From an uncultured Eubacteriales bacterium (GTDB lineage: Bacteria; Bacillota; Clostridia; Lachnospirales; Lachnospiraceae): a stretch of 36,165 bases of DNA. Positions within the stretch are counted from its first letter, which is position 1. Each line of letters begins with the position of its first letter. The DNA is taken from the NCBI GenBank assembly GCA_900545175.1, contig UQYF01000027.1:1-36165 (forward strand). The letters are read 5' to 3'. The translations under genes and the position numbers were made by a program. Shown piece after piece: positions 21,902-29,870 of this stretch. The notes below the pieces were generated by a model that was given only the letters and a program-made list of their open reading frames with translations, was not told where the DNA came from and did no database searches.

Positions 21902-23908
21902 ATGGCAGGAGCTGTTGAGAGAAGATTACATATAAAAAATAATAAGACTGCGGATATAAATCCGGGAATGTTCGGTGTATTTTACGAGGACATCAATTAT
22001 TGCTGTGATGGTGGTATAAGCGCACAGCAGCTTGAAAATGCGGCATTTGAGTTCGTTGAGGCATTGGGCTATAAGGACAATTATTCGACTAAGTATGACG
22101 GCCTGTATGGGTGGATTGCTTATCCGACAAAAGGTGATGGAGCTGTATTGTCGATAAGCAGTGACAAGCCTGTGTCAGAAGCGGCACCGCATTATCTTGT
22201 ATTTGAACCAAAAAAGGGGCAGTGCGGTTTTGCGAACAAGGCTTATGACGGAATCTATATCCGCAGGGGCATGAAATACCATGTGAGTGCTTATCTTAAG
22301 AGTGACAGTTATGACGGAGCTGTCAGAGTGAGAATCGGAAGTCAGACATGCATGCTTACAGGATGCGTGACAGGTGAGTGGGTCAGATATGAGGCAGCGT
22401 TTGAGGCGCGGGAAGAGGAGAGATTTGAACCCTTTGTGGTTGAGTTAGATGAGGCAAAAATATCTGACGGATGTACATTGTGTGCTGATTTTTTCTCATT
22501 CATAGCGGACGATGCCGTGTGTGGAGTGTTCAGAAAAGACATTGTAGAGCTGTTAAAGAGCATGAAGCCGGGATTTATGCGTTTTCCGGGTGGGTGCATT
22601 GTAGAAGGCAATGAGCTTAGCAATAGGTATCAGTGGAAGCATACAGTCGGAAGACGTGAGGACAGGGTGCGTACATGGAACCGCTGGGCTGTTCATGGCA
22701 ATGAGGAGAAGCCTTTTTTTGCGGGCATATTCAGCCATTATAATCAGAGCTATGATATAGGCTATTACGAGTATTTTCTGCTTTGTGAGTACATAGGAGC
22801 AAAGCCTCTTCCGGTTCAGAATGTTGGTCTTGCCTGCCAGTACCAGTCAACGCAGAAGGTAAGGCTTGAATCAGATGAATTCAGGGAGTATGTTCAGGAC
22901 GTGTTAGACCTTATAGAGTTTGCAAACGGCTCTGCCGATACGAAGTGGGGTGGATTAAGAGCCAAGATGGGACATCCTGAGAGCTTTAACCTTGAGATGA
23001 TTGGAATAGGAAATGAACAGTGGGAGACAAAGGAGTCAGAATTTTTTAAGCGCTATAGTCTTTTTGAGCAGGCAGTCCATGAAAAATATCCTGATATAAA
23101 GCTCATAGGTTCGGCAGGTCCTGATGTCAAATCGGACTATTATACAAAGGCATGGGACTTTTATCGCAATAAAGGACAGGAGAATTTTGTCTATGCGGTT
23201 GATGAGCACTACTATTGCTCGCCGGAATGGTTCTTGGAAAATGCTCGCTTTTATGATAAATATCCAAGAAACGTCAAGGTATTCGCAGGAGAATATGCGG
23301 CTCATGTTCAAAAGCAGGCTATGGACAGCTCTAAAAATACACTTGGGGCAGCGCTTTGCGAGGCTGCATTCCTTACAGGAGTTGAGAAAAATGCCGATGT
23401 AGTTGTGCTCGCATCATATGCACCTCTTTTTGCAAGACTTGGCTATGCACAGTGGACACCTGACATGATATGGTTCAATGATGCAGAATGTTTCCCAAGC
23501 CCAAGCTTTCTTGTACAGAAAATGTATTCAAGGAACATGGGCGATTATGTGGTTGAAAATAAGATGGATGATGAGCTGTTTTTGGCAGATTCACGTTATA
23601 AAAATATTTTCCACACGGTATCATATGATACTGCGGAAAATGAACTTATTGTAAAGCTTGTAAATCCGTGGGACTTTGACTGTGTTGTGACTCTGGATAT
23701 GGATGGCTTCAAGCCAGATTATGGAAAAGTTCACTGTATTATAATGGGTGAAGCGGAGAATGAAGCCTATAACAGCATGAATTGCAGGGATAATGTGAAA
23801 GCTTACGAGTTCAACATAGAAGCTGCTTTCAATGGGAAAGTGCCGGATATAGGAAAGTTCAGCCTAAGAGCGCATACCTTCAGCATATTCAGAATCAGAT
23901 GTTCATAG
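21902..23908 (+). CDS. alpha-L-arabinofuranosidase, GH51
   Basis: Releases terminal arabinofuranose from arabinan or arabinoxylan fragments, in the cytoplasm since there is no signal peptide. From the ATG at 21902, preceded closely by GGAGAGG, it has 668 residues; an ATG at 21890 is in frame but lacks a site. It opens with GMFGVFYEDINYCCDGGI. The segment after residue 75 is a carbohydrate-binding-like beta domain. The catalytic barrel shows FMRFPGGCIVEGN and RYQWKHTVG, the acid/base E372 in GIGNEQWE and the nucleophile E464 in FAGEYAAH. A C-terminal beta domain closes it. It has its own strong promoter and no co-transcribed neighbour. Confidence 0.95.
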   Translation: MAGAVERRLHIKNNKTADINPGMFGVFYEDINYCCDGGISAQQLENAAFEFVEALGYKDNYSTKYDGLYGWIAYPTKGDGAVLSISSDKPVSEAAPHYLVFEPKKGQCGFANKAYDGIYIRRGMKYHVSAYLKSDSYDGAVRVRIGSQTCMLTGCVTGEWVRYEAAFEAREEERFEPFVVELDEAKISDGCTLCADFFSFIADDAVCGVFRKDIVELLKSMKPGFMRFPGGCIVEGNELSNRYQWKHTVGRREDRVRTWNRWAVHGNEEKPFFAGIFSHYNQSYDIGYYEYFLLCEYIGAKPLPVQNVGLACQYQSTQKVRLESDEFREYVQDVLDLIEFANGSADTKWGGLRAKMGHPESFNLEMIGIGNEQWETKESEFFKRYSLFEQAVHEKYPDIKLIGSAGPDVKSDYYTKAWDFYRNKGQENFVYAVDEHYYCSPEWFLENARFYDKYPRNVKVFAGEYAAHVQKQAMDSSKNTLGAALCEAAFLTGVEKNADVVVLASYAPLFARLGYAQWTPDMIWFNDAECFPSPSFLVQKMYSRNMGDYVVENKMDDELFLADSRYKNIFHTVSYDTAENELIVKLVNPWDFDCVVTLDMDGFKPDYGKVHCIIMGEAENEAYNSMNCRDNVKAYEFNIEAAFNGKVPDIGKFSLRAHTFSIFRIRCS

Positions 23909-24259
23909 AATAGCGGGATTTTTTAATATTATAATATTACATGGTCGCATGCTGAACTCATTGAGCATATGAATATCATGTTTATAAAAAAGAGAAAACA
24001 ATTACCTTTGGATGATGGAAAACTTTTTTGTCCTGTGTTTGGTACAAACCAAGTACAGGATGGAGATATGAAGCGTTTTTTATGAGCAAGAAGTGAAAAC
24101 GGATTGCGAATGCCATTGATTGCAGTATGACAAGTAATGCCTGCAGTATGCAGTGTTATGGCTATTTGAAAGTGAAACCTTAAAGCTTCTAATTAGTTGA
24201 AGTATTATAAGTGCTGCTTGCAGTATGCATGAAATAAAAATATAAAAACAGGAGACAAA
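23909..24259 (+). other. 351-nt intergenic region upstream of HMT-MTHFR
   Basis: It begins with a 16-bp perfect AT palindrome, TAATATTATAATATTA (23924-23939). A 38-codon frame (23969-24085, beginning MNIMFIKKRKQLP) has no ribosome binding site and no recognisable family, so I do not call it a gene. The right part holds the family C repeats. I looked for an S-box (SAM) riboswitch or T-box, which would suit a methionine gene, and see neither. Confidence 0.5.
24122..24229 (+). repeat. family C repeats upstream of HMT-MTHFR
   Basis: 24122-24156 aligns to the first aguA-upstream copy (GCAGTAYRRCAAG...ATGCYTGCAGTATGCAG) at roughly 80 percent. A shorter copy at 24213-24229 (GCTGCTTGCAGTATGCA) matches the 3' half. 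As upstream of aguA, two copies are separated by a spacer containing TTTGAAA. The stems are more degraded than in the 1965-2074 pair. Confidence 0.6.
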
Positions 24260-26038
24260 ATGAACTTACGGGAATATCTAAAAAATAACAGACTTGCGGC
24301 GGATGGCGCCTTTGGAACTTACTATGCGGATAAATATGGCTCGGATGAACTTCCGGAGGCGGCGAATATACTGCACCCTGACAGAGTTATCGCAATTCAT
24401 ACAGAATATATAAATTCCGGGGCACGCTACATAAGGACTAATACATATGCATCTAACAGCAGCCTGCTGTCCGATGATGAAAATAAGGTCAAAGAAAATA
24501 TAACAGCAGCCGTGCAGCTTGCACAGGAAGCAGTAAAAAGCAGTGGTGTCAGGCAAATCTATATAGCAGGTGATATAGGACCTATACCTGATGGGATGGG
24601 CTTTGCAAAAAATGTTAAAGATAAGGAATATATGCGCCTTGCTTCCATTATGCTTGAACAGGGAGTTGATGCGGTTCACTTTGAGACATTTGCGGATTAT
24701 GAGGACATTCTGCCTGCAATCAAGTATCTTAGAGAAAGTTCAAGTGATATTTTCATAAGTATCTGCTTTAGTGTGAATCAGTATGGCTACAGCGCAGCCG
24801 GACTCAGCGCTAAAAGGCTTATTGAGGATGCGGCAAAGCTTGATGTTGATGCTGTCGGGCTTAACTGTGGCGTTGGTTCGGGACATATGTCACAGCTTAT
24901 CGATGGACTGGGGCTTTCTAAGAATAAGTTTTTTTTGGCACTTCCTAATGCCGGTTATCCGGATTTTACAAGAAATCATATGCATTTTGGCGGCGCACCT
25001 GCATATTTTGCCGGAAAGATGGCGCAGATTGCAAAAAAAGGCGTGGATATTGTAGGCGGCTGCTGTGGAACAAAACCTGAATCTATAGAAAAAATGTGCA
25101 CAGAGCTTGAAAAGCTTCCAAGATACGAGAAAAAGACACCTGATGAGCACACAGATGAGTCAAAGCAGGCAAAAATGAGAGGCTTTTTGTATGACGATAA
25201 CGGCAATATAAAGAAAAAGAAGTTCATAGCTGTTGAACTTGCACCGCCCTTTAATGCCAATGATGAGAAGCTGCTTGAATCGGCGCATGCACTTGTTGGA
25301 ATGGGTGTGGATGTGCTGACATTTCCGGATTCTCCTTCCGGGCGTACAAGAGTTGATTCAGTCCTGATGGCTGGCAAAGTAAGACGTGAGACAGGAATGG
25401 ATGTCATGCCGCATATATGCTGCCGTGATAAGAATGCGGTTGCGATGCGCTCACTGTTCATGGGTTCAAGAATCAATGACATCTATAATATGCTTATTAT
25501 AACAGGTGATCCTCTTCCGTCCATGGTGCGAGAGACTGTAAAGTCAGTGTTCAATTTTGACTCTGTAGGGCTTATGAAGATAGCTCAGGAGATGAATGAG
25601 GAAGTATTTGCAGACAGTCCTCTGTGCTACGGAGGAGCGATTAACCAGGGAAGAAATAACATAGATGTTGAACTTGGACGTGTAAGAAAGAAGATGGCGG
25701 CAGGAGCGCAGTTCTTTCTAACGCAGCCTGTATTCTGTGAGGAGGACGTGCTGCGCCTAAGATATATAAAAAAGGAGACAGGTGCGAGGATACTCTGCGG
25801 TATAATGCCTCTTATCAGCCGGAAAAATGCCCTCTTTATGAAAAATGAGATTGCCGGTGTGAATGTTCCGGATGAGCTTGTGGAGCGTTATCCGGAAAAT
25901 GCAGGCAGGCGTGAAGGCGAGGCTGTAGGAATTGAACTTGCAAGGCAGATGATTGCCATGACACAGGATTTTGCTGACGGATATTACTTTGAGTTTCCGT
26001 TTAACAGGACTTATATGCTGAAGGAAATATTGAAATAA
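24260..26038 (+). CDS. bifunctional homocysteine S-methyltransferase / methylenetetrahydrofolate reductase
   Basis: A 592-residue fusion, like Bacillus YitJ. Residues 1 to about 290 form a homocysteine methyltransferase barrel (AADGAFGTYYADKYG) with the zinc cysteines C203 in GLNCGVG and C268-C269 in GGCCGTKPE. From about 315 an MTHFR domain follows (FIAVELAPPFNAND, LITGDPLP, GAQFFLTQPVF). It should reduce methylene-THF to methyl-THF and, in principle, move a methyl group to homocysteine to form methionine, using homocysteine made by LuxS or the MalY-type lyase of this window. Ribosome binding site CAGGAGA before ATG. No cobalamin domain is present, so the methyl donor (methyl-THF or an S-methyl compound) is unclear. 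Confidence 0.93.
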   Translation: MNLREYLKNNRLAADGAFGTYYADKYGSDELPEAANILHPDRVIAIHTEYINSGARYIRTNTYASNSSLLSDDENKVKENITAAVQLAQEAVKSSGVRQIYIAGDIGPIPDGMGFAKNVKDKEYMRLASIMLEQGVDAVHFETFADYEDILPAIKYLRESSSDIFISICFSVNQYGYSAAGLSAKRLIEDAAKLDVDAVGLNCGVGSGHMSQLIDGLGLSKNKFFLALPNAGYPDFTRNHMHFGGAPAYFAGKMAQIAKKGVDIVGGCCGTKPESIEKMCTELEKLPRYEKKTPDEHTDESKQAKMRGFLYDDNGNIKKKKFIAVELAPPFNANDEKLLESAHALVGMGVDVLTFPDSPSGRTRVDSVLMAGKVRRETGMDVMPHICCRDKNAVAMRSLFMGSRINDIYNMLIITGDPLPSMVRETVKSVFNFDSVGLMKIAQEMNEEVFADSPLCYGGAINQGRNNIDVELGRVRKKMAAGAQFFLTQPVFCEEDVLRLRYIKKETGARILCGIMPLISRKNALFMKNEIAGVNVPDELVERYPENAGRREGEAVGIELARQMIAMTQDFADGYYFEFPFNRTYMLKEILK

Positions 26039-26064
26039 ATTGAACTTGCAAATAAGATTTATAT

Positions 26065-26097
26065 AAAGTTCAACGTAGATATTGAAAAGTTCAATGT
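26065..26097 (+). promoter_or_regulatory. direct repeats AAAGTTCAAYGT, candidate operator for the XRE-aminotransferase gene
   Basis: AAAGTTCAACGT (26065-26076) and AAAGTTCAATGT (26086-26097) lie exactly 21 bp apart, two helical turns. A third, inverted box TTGAACTT stands at 26040-26047, just after the HMT-MTHFR stop. The boxes lie about 250 nt before a gene with a DNA-binding domain, so autoregulation is possible. The inverted pair could alternatively be a weak terminator stem. Confidence 0.35.
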
Positions 26098-26147
26098 TTG
26101 GTGGTATAGTGGAAAAGGTTACAGCATTATGAGAAAATAATAATGCT

Positions 26148-26231
26148 GGTTCCGAAGGTTTTAGAATTGTGGAAGCTGTTTTAAAGTGGAGCAATTCGCA
26201 GATATCAAATGAGTGGCAGAATATCTTTTAA
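26148..26231 (+). repeat. family A fragment (right part) upstream of the XRE-aminotransferase gene
   Basis: About 84 nt match the distal half of the intact element: TTCCGAA-GTTTTAGAATTG, GGAGCAATTCG and GATATCAAATGAG-GGCA appear in the same order and spacing. Identity is about 85 percent. The left half is absent or too diverged to see. It occupies the middle of the 305-nt gap between HMT-MTHFR and the XRE-aminotransferase gene; the rest of the gap shows no gene. Confidence 0.8.
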
Positions 26232-26343
26232 TCTTTATAACATAGTATTTGATTAGAGATGTTTTGTGGTGTTTGTTATTGAGCGAAAACAGACAGGGCA
26301 TAATGCCCTTTATCGGCAGCTTACTTAGATGTGGAGGTTTTAT

Positions 26344-27879
26344 ATGTCAGGAATTGCACAGAGACTAAAAGAGGCGATGGAGGCCAAGGGGTTAAAGCAG
26401 GTTGATGTGATCAGGCTTGCACAACCTATTGGCCGTGAATGTGGTGTGCACATCGGGAAGAGCCATATTAGCCAGTACCTCAGCGGAAAGAGCGAGCCGA
26501 GGAAGGATATTTTAAGTGTTCTTGCAAAGACACTCGGTGTTGATGAGAAGTGGCTTGCGGGAACCGAGCCTGAGGTGAAGAAAGCTAAGGCTGATACCGA
26601 AAAATCAGTGTACGATATAAAAAGTTCAGATAAAGCATATTCAGATAAAATGGGAGATAATGTTATGAGACAGTTTTCAAAATCATCGAAGCTTGACAAT
26701 GTATTATATGATGTGAGAGGTCCTGTTGTCGAGGAAGCTAATCGTATGGCAGACGCAGGAATGCATATTTTAAAGCTCAATATCGGAAATCCGGCACCGT
26801 TTGGTTTCAGGGCACCGGAGGAGGTTGTCTACGATATGAGACAACAGTTAACAGACTGCGAGGGCTATTCCGACTCGAAGGGACTATTTTCTGCAAGAAA
26901 AGCTATCATGCAGTATGCGCAGCTTAAGAATATTCCGAATGTTGAAATCAATGATATTTATACAGGAAACGGAGTCAGTGAGCTTATCAATCTCAGTATG
27001 CAGGCACTCTTAGATGACGGCGATGAGATTTTGATTCCTTCACCGGATTATCCGCTCTGGACAGCAACAGCGACGCTTGCAGGAGGCAAGGTTGTCCATT
27101 ATCTGTGTGATGAGCAGTCTGACTGGAACCCGGATATCGATGATATTAAGAAGAAAGTTAATTCAAAGACAAAAGCTATTGTAATAATAAATCCTAACAA
27201 TCCTACCGGCGCGCTCTATCCGAAGGAAGTTTTAGAGCAGATAGTACAGATTGCCAGAGAAAACCAGCTCATTATTTTTTCGGATGAGATATATGACAGG
27301 CTTGTAATGGATGACGGAGAGCATATTTCAATAGCGTCACTTGCACCTGATGTATTCTGCGTAACTTTCAGTGGACTTTCAAAGTCCCACATGATAGCAG
27401 GCTTCAGAGTAGGCTGGATGATATTAAGCGGTAACAAAGCGATTGCAAAGGATTATATTGAAGGCATCAATATGCTTTCCAATATGCGTCTTTGTTCAAA
27501 TGTTCCGGCACAGTCAATAGTTCAGACAGCACTCGGCGGCTACCAGAGTGTCAAGAATTATATTGTTCCGGGTGGACGTATCTATGAACAGAGAGAGTTC
27601 ATGTATAAGGCTATAAATGATATTCCGGGACTCAGCGTTGTGAAGCCTAAGGCTGCATTTTACTCATTCCCGAAGATTGATACAAAGAAGTTCAATATTA
27701 CGAATGACGAGAAGTTTGCATATGATTTCTTAAAGGAGAAGAGAGTTCTCATAGTTCACGGAGGCGGTTTCAACTGGAAGGAGCCTGACCACTTCCGTAT
27801 AGTATATCTTCCGAGAGTTGAGGTGCTTGAGGAGGCATTTGGAAAGCTCGGAGATTTCCTTGAGACTTATCATCAGTAG
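26344..27879 (+). CDS. XRE helix-turn-helix fused to an AlaA-like aminotransferase
   Basis: A 511-residue protein from the ATG at 26344, with GGAGG about 6 nt upstream. Residues 1-75 form a Cro/CI-type helix-turn-helix (IAQRLKEAMEAKGLKQVDV, SHISQYLSGKSEPRKDIL). After a charged linker (76-110) a complete class I aminotransferase begins: NIGNPAPFGF, GNGVSELINL, NPNNPTGA, SDEIYDRLV, and the PLP lysine K347 in SGLSKSHMIAGFRVGW. The catalytic part most resembles AlaA-type glutamate-pyruvate transaminases. The architecture differs from MocR proteins, which use a GntR head. It may be an enzyme that controls its own or an amino-acid gene's transcription; whether the catalytic part acts as enzyme, sensor or both is unknown. 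Confidence 0.93.
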   Translation: MSGIAQRLKEAMEAKGLKQVDVIRLAQPIGRECGVHIGKSHISQYLSGKSEPRKDILSVLAKTLGVDEKWLAGTEPEVKKAKADTEKSVYDIKSSDKAYSDKMGDNVMRQFSKSSKLDNVLYDVRGPVVEEANRMADAGMHILKLNIGNPAPFGFRAPEEVVYDMRQQLTDCEGYSDSKGLFSARKAIMQYAQLKNIPNVEINDIYTGNGVSELINLSMQALLDDGDEILIPSPDYPLWTATATLAGGKVVHYLCDEQSDWNPDIDDIKKKVNSKTKAIVIINPNNPTGALYPKEVLEQIVQIARENQLIIFSDEIYDRLVMDDGEHISIASLAPDVFCVTFSGLSKSHMIAGFRVGWMILSGNKAIAKDYIEGINMLSNMRLCSNVPAQSIVQTALGGYQSVKNYIVPGGRIYEQREFMYKAINDIPGLSVVKPKAAFYSFPKIDTKKFNITNDEKFAYDFLKEKRVLIVHGGGFNWKEPDHFRIVYLPRVEVLEEAFGKLGDFLETYHQ

Positions 27880-27922
27880 GCAGCCGGATTGTCTTGTCTA
27901 TAAAAATTAATTTGGAGGGCAC

Positions 27923-29638
27923 ATGAAGAGGGAAAAAAGTTCAGGAAATAAAGTGAGAAAAATTATAAGGTGCATTTCCATGATTTTATTTCTCTGTGTG
28001 CTCATTCTGCCGCAGGCTTCATGGCTGATACTCAAATTGGTATATAAAAACAATACCGGTGTTATGGAGCAGCTCGATTATGACCTTGGTGAGAACAGAG
28101 AGCTTACAGCTTTTCCAAGTGGAGCAGGTATCGGAAATATAACATCTGAACTTGAAGCCTATTATAATGACCATGCACCGTATAGAAGTATTCTTATTTC
28201 GATTAACAGACATATTAATTCTAAGCTTGAACGGGCGTACACCTTAAATGTACAGCCCGTTCTTGTTGCGCTTGCAGATAAAAAAAGTGTGTCATCAGGT
28301 GGAAAATACAGTGAGGCTGAAAAATCAAATGAGGGTATGAAAGAGCCTGAAAACACAGGGATGGGGAATGCTTCAGGCAGCACGCAAGGGAATAAGGGCA
28401 GCGAAGGTATGCCGGACGGTTCACAGGGAAATGTGGAAAGTGGAGATATGCCGGGCAGCACGCAGGAGAATATAAACAGTGAGAATGTATCGGGCAATAT
28501 GAATGGCGGAAATGCGTTGGATGATAAGCAGAATAATAAGGGCAGCGAAATAGTATCAGGCAATACACAGGAAAATATGGGCAGCGAAAACGTATCAGAT
28601 AGTGTTTCAGGTAGTGGCAGCGGTGAAAAAGATTCGGATAATGCTTCAGAAATTAAGACTGCTGAGGATACATTAGAAAATATGACTACCGTTGACGTGA
28701 GTAAGGATAATATTGACACAGAAAATAAGACCGGAGAAAGTGATGATGCAGCATTGAATCAGCCATATTTTCCGGCGAGAGAGATGAACGGAACAATATT
28801 TGGCAGAGATGACTGGATGTTCTGCAATTATGATAATAGCATCGGATATTACTGCGGAAGCAATCTGATGAGTGAACAGCAGATGGCGGACAGATTAAGC
28901 CTTATGCAGAGGCTACAGCAGATTTGTGACAGCCGTGGTATAAAATTACAGTTCATGATTGCACCGAACAAGGAGCAGGTCTATTCGGAGTTCATGCCAA
29001 CGTACACTATTGAAAACAGCTATAAAAAGGTTCAAAGATTTGTGGACTATGCAAGACAAAATTCATCAATAAAAATCATTTATCCATTGGAGGAACTTCG
29101 TGCGGCAAAAAAAATAATGAGCACATATTATAAATATGATACACATTGGAATCACTATGGAAGCTTCATTGCGACACAGGCACTTTACAAAGCTATGGGA
29201 CTGGCATATGTTTCGCCCGACAGCGTAAGCTATACGGATGGAAGCTGCATATGGGGGCTTGTCATTACAGCGGGGCTTAGCTGGCAGGATTACGAGAGAG
29301 ATTATGACCACATTCCTGATTACAAGCCTGAGGTTGAGCTTTTTAACACGGAAGGTGAGATTGATTTTATCCACACGGAAAAGAGCGCAGTCTACAGGAC
29401 AGATTCGACAGCGGCGGATGACAGCAGATTTGTGATGATTGGAGATTCATTCAGACTCTACATGATGCCATATCTTGAACGTGATTTTGCACACGTAAGT
29501 ATAGCACATCGCGATAATGTTAATGATTTATGCGATGATATAAGGCAGGCGGACATTTTAGTTGTAGAATGTGTTGAAAGGCTTGATGACAGCCTTAATG
29601 GGACGATACTTGAACTTATTAGCATACTTGAAAATTAG
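27923..29638 (+). CDS. DHHW family SGNH/AlgX-like protein with a low-complexity insert
   Basis: A 571-residue protein with GGAGG before ATG. A basic N-terminus and one membrane helix (about 17-40) anchor it outside the membrane. A domain follows, interrupted at about 123-275 by a low-complexity region rich in G, S, N, E and D. The SGNH-like domain carries GTIFGRDDWMF, the catalytic pair in YDTHWNHYG (D406, H408) and the nucleophile serine in IGDSF (S509), as in AlgX/AlgJ and DltD-like O-acetyltransferases or esterases. DHHW proteins often work with an MBOAT acyltransferase to modify surface polysaccharide. No MBOAT gene is in view, so the partner is elsewhere or absent. Confidence 0.88.
   Translation: MKREKSSGNKVRKIIRCISMILFLCVLILPQASWLILKLVYKNNTGVMEQLDYDLGENRELTAFPSGAGIGNITSELEAYYNDHAPYRSILISINRHINSKLERAYTLNVQPVLVALADKKSVSSGGKYSEAEKSNEGMKEPENTGMGNASGSTQGNKGSEGMPDGSQGNVESGDMPGSTQENINSENVSGNMNGGNALDDKQNNKGSEIVSGNTQENMGSENVSDSVSGSGSGEKDSDNASEIKTAEDTLENMTTVDVSKDNIDTENKTGESDDAALNQPYFPAREMNGTIFGRDDWMFCNYDNSIGYYCGSNLMSEQQMADRLSLMQRLQQICDSRGIKLQFMIAPNKEQVYSEFMPTYTIENSYKKVQRFVDYARQNSSIKIIYPLEELRAAKKIMSTYYKYDTHWNHYGSFIATQALYKAMGLAYVSPDSVSYTDGSCIWGLVITAGLSWQDYERDYDHIPDYKPEVELFNTEGEIDFIHTEKSAVYRTDSTAADDSRFVMIGDSFRLYMMPYLERDFAHVSIAHRDNVNDLCDDIRQADILVVECVERLDDSLNGTILELISILEN
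28350..28640 (+). repeat. imperfect coding repeats in the DHHW gene
   Basis: About seven imperfect 12-16 residue units of the type GSTQ-(G/E)N-x(2,3)-(S/G)(E/G)-x-(M/V)(P/S) follow one another. At DNA level AGGCAGCACGCA, GGGCAGCACGCAGGAGAAT and GGCAATACACAGGAAAAT recur. The protein there should be a flexible, hydrophilic spacer. This segment is likely to vary in copy number between strains. Confidence 0.7.
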
Positions 29639-29730
29639 CTGTTCGGAATTATATGTATATTTTATTTGATTTCAAAACGTAGTTTTACCGGACACTTTAA
29701 ATCTATTCGTATATTCAAAATGGAGGCAAC
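29639..29730 (+). other. start of the region upstream of the glycerate kinase leader
   Basis: This 92-nt AT-rich stretch should contain the end of the DHHW transcript and a promoter for the structured leader. I see a short CAAAAC-GTA-GTTTT stem near 29673 and a GGAGG at 29722-29726, but no promoter pair good enough to name. Confidence 0.3.
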
Positions 29731-29805
29731 GTGAAAAATACAGATTTATATCTGATTTTTCACATAGCTATTTGTGCCGCAGGCATCACAAATAGCATCT
29801 ATTGA
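29731..29805 (+). other. candidate 24-codon leader peptide (GTG start)
   Basis: A GTG at 29731 follows GGAGG (29722-29726) at 4-nt spacing and opens 24 codons, MKNTDLYLIFHIAICAAGIT plus NSIY, ending TGA at 29803. The frame runs across HP1 and HP2 of the leader, so ribosome movement would open them, as in attenuation. No codon run points to one amino acid. The spacing and GTG start make it plausible but unproven; it may be chance. Confidence 0.3.
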
Positions 29806-29860
29806 GAGCCAAATCTGATATTTGGCTCGAAATTCCTTCGGCACATTGTGCCTGCGGAAT
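29731..29860 (+). promoter_or_regulatory. structured leader with four consecutive hairpins upstream of glycerate kinase
   Basis: HP1 (29731-29763): GTGAAAAAT/ATTTTTCAC plus CAGAT/ATCTG with one bulged A. HP2 (29767-29796): perfect 10-bp GCTATTTGTG/CACAAATAGC, loop CCGCAGGCAT. HP3 (29806-29828): perfect 9-bp GAGCCAAAT/ATTTGGCTC. HP4 (29832-29860): ATTCC/GGAAT and GGCAC/GTGCC around a 3x3 internal loop. HP4 ends directly before the GGGGA ribosome binding site of the kinase gene. The HP2 loop CCGCAGGCA is complementary to TGCCTGCGG in the 3' arm of HP4, and CAGATTT of HP1 to AAATCTG of HP3, so alternative folds are possible. No known riboswitch class fits. Confidence 0.6.
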
Positions 29861-29870
29861 GGGGATTAAT

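Noticed and set aside
23909..24259. S-box or T-box ahead of HMT-MTHFR
   Set aside because: No S-box consensus core, no T-box sequence and no specifier-stem-like structure; the region is taken up by family C repeats.
24976..25482. 168-codon antisense frame inside HMT-MTHFR
   Set aside because: Both strands cannot be constrained here; the plus-strand protein has zinc cysteines and MTHFR motifs, while the antisense translation matches no family.
28162..28719. 185-codon open frame on the minus strand inside the DHHW gene
   Set aside because: It lies antisense to the repeat-rich coding region of a clear gene; its Ser/Pro/Leu-rich translation mirrors the low-complexity repeats and there is no ribosome binding site.
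29802..29870. N-terminal extension of glycerate kinase
   Set aside because: It would run through HP3 and HP4 and adds residues not found in the family; the ATG at 29871 starts the conserved IVVAIDSLKG segment.
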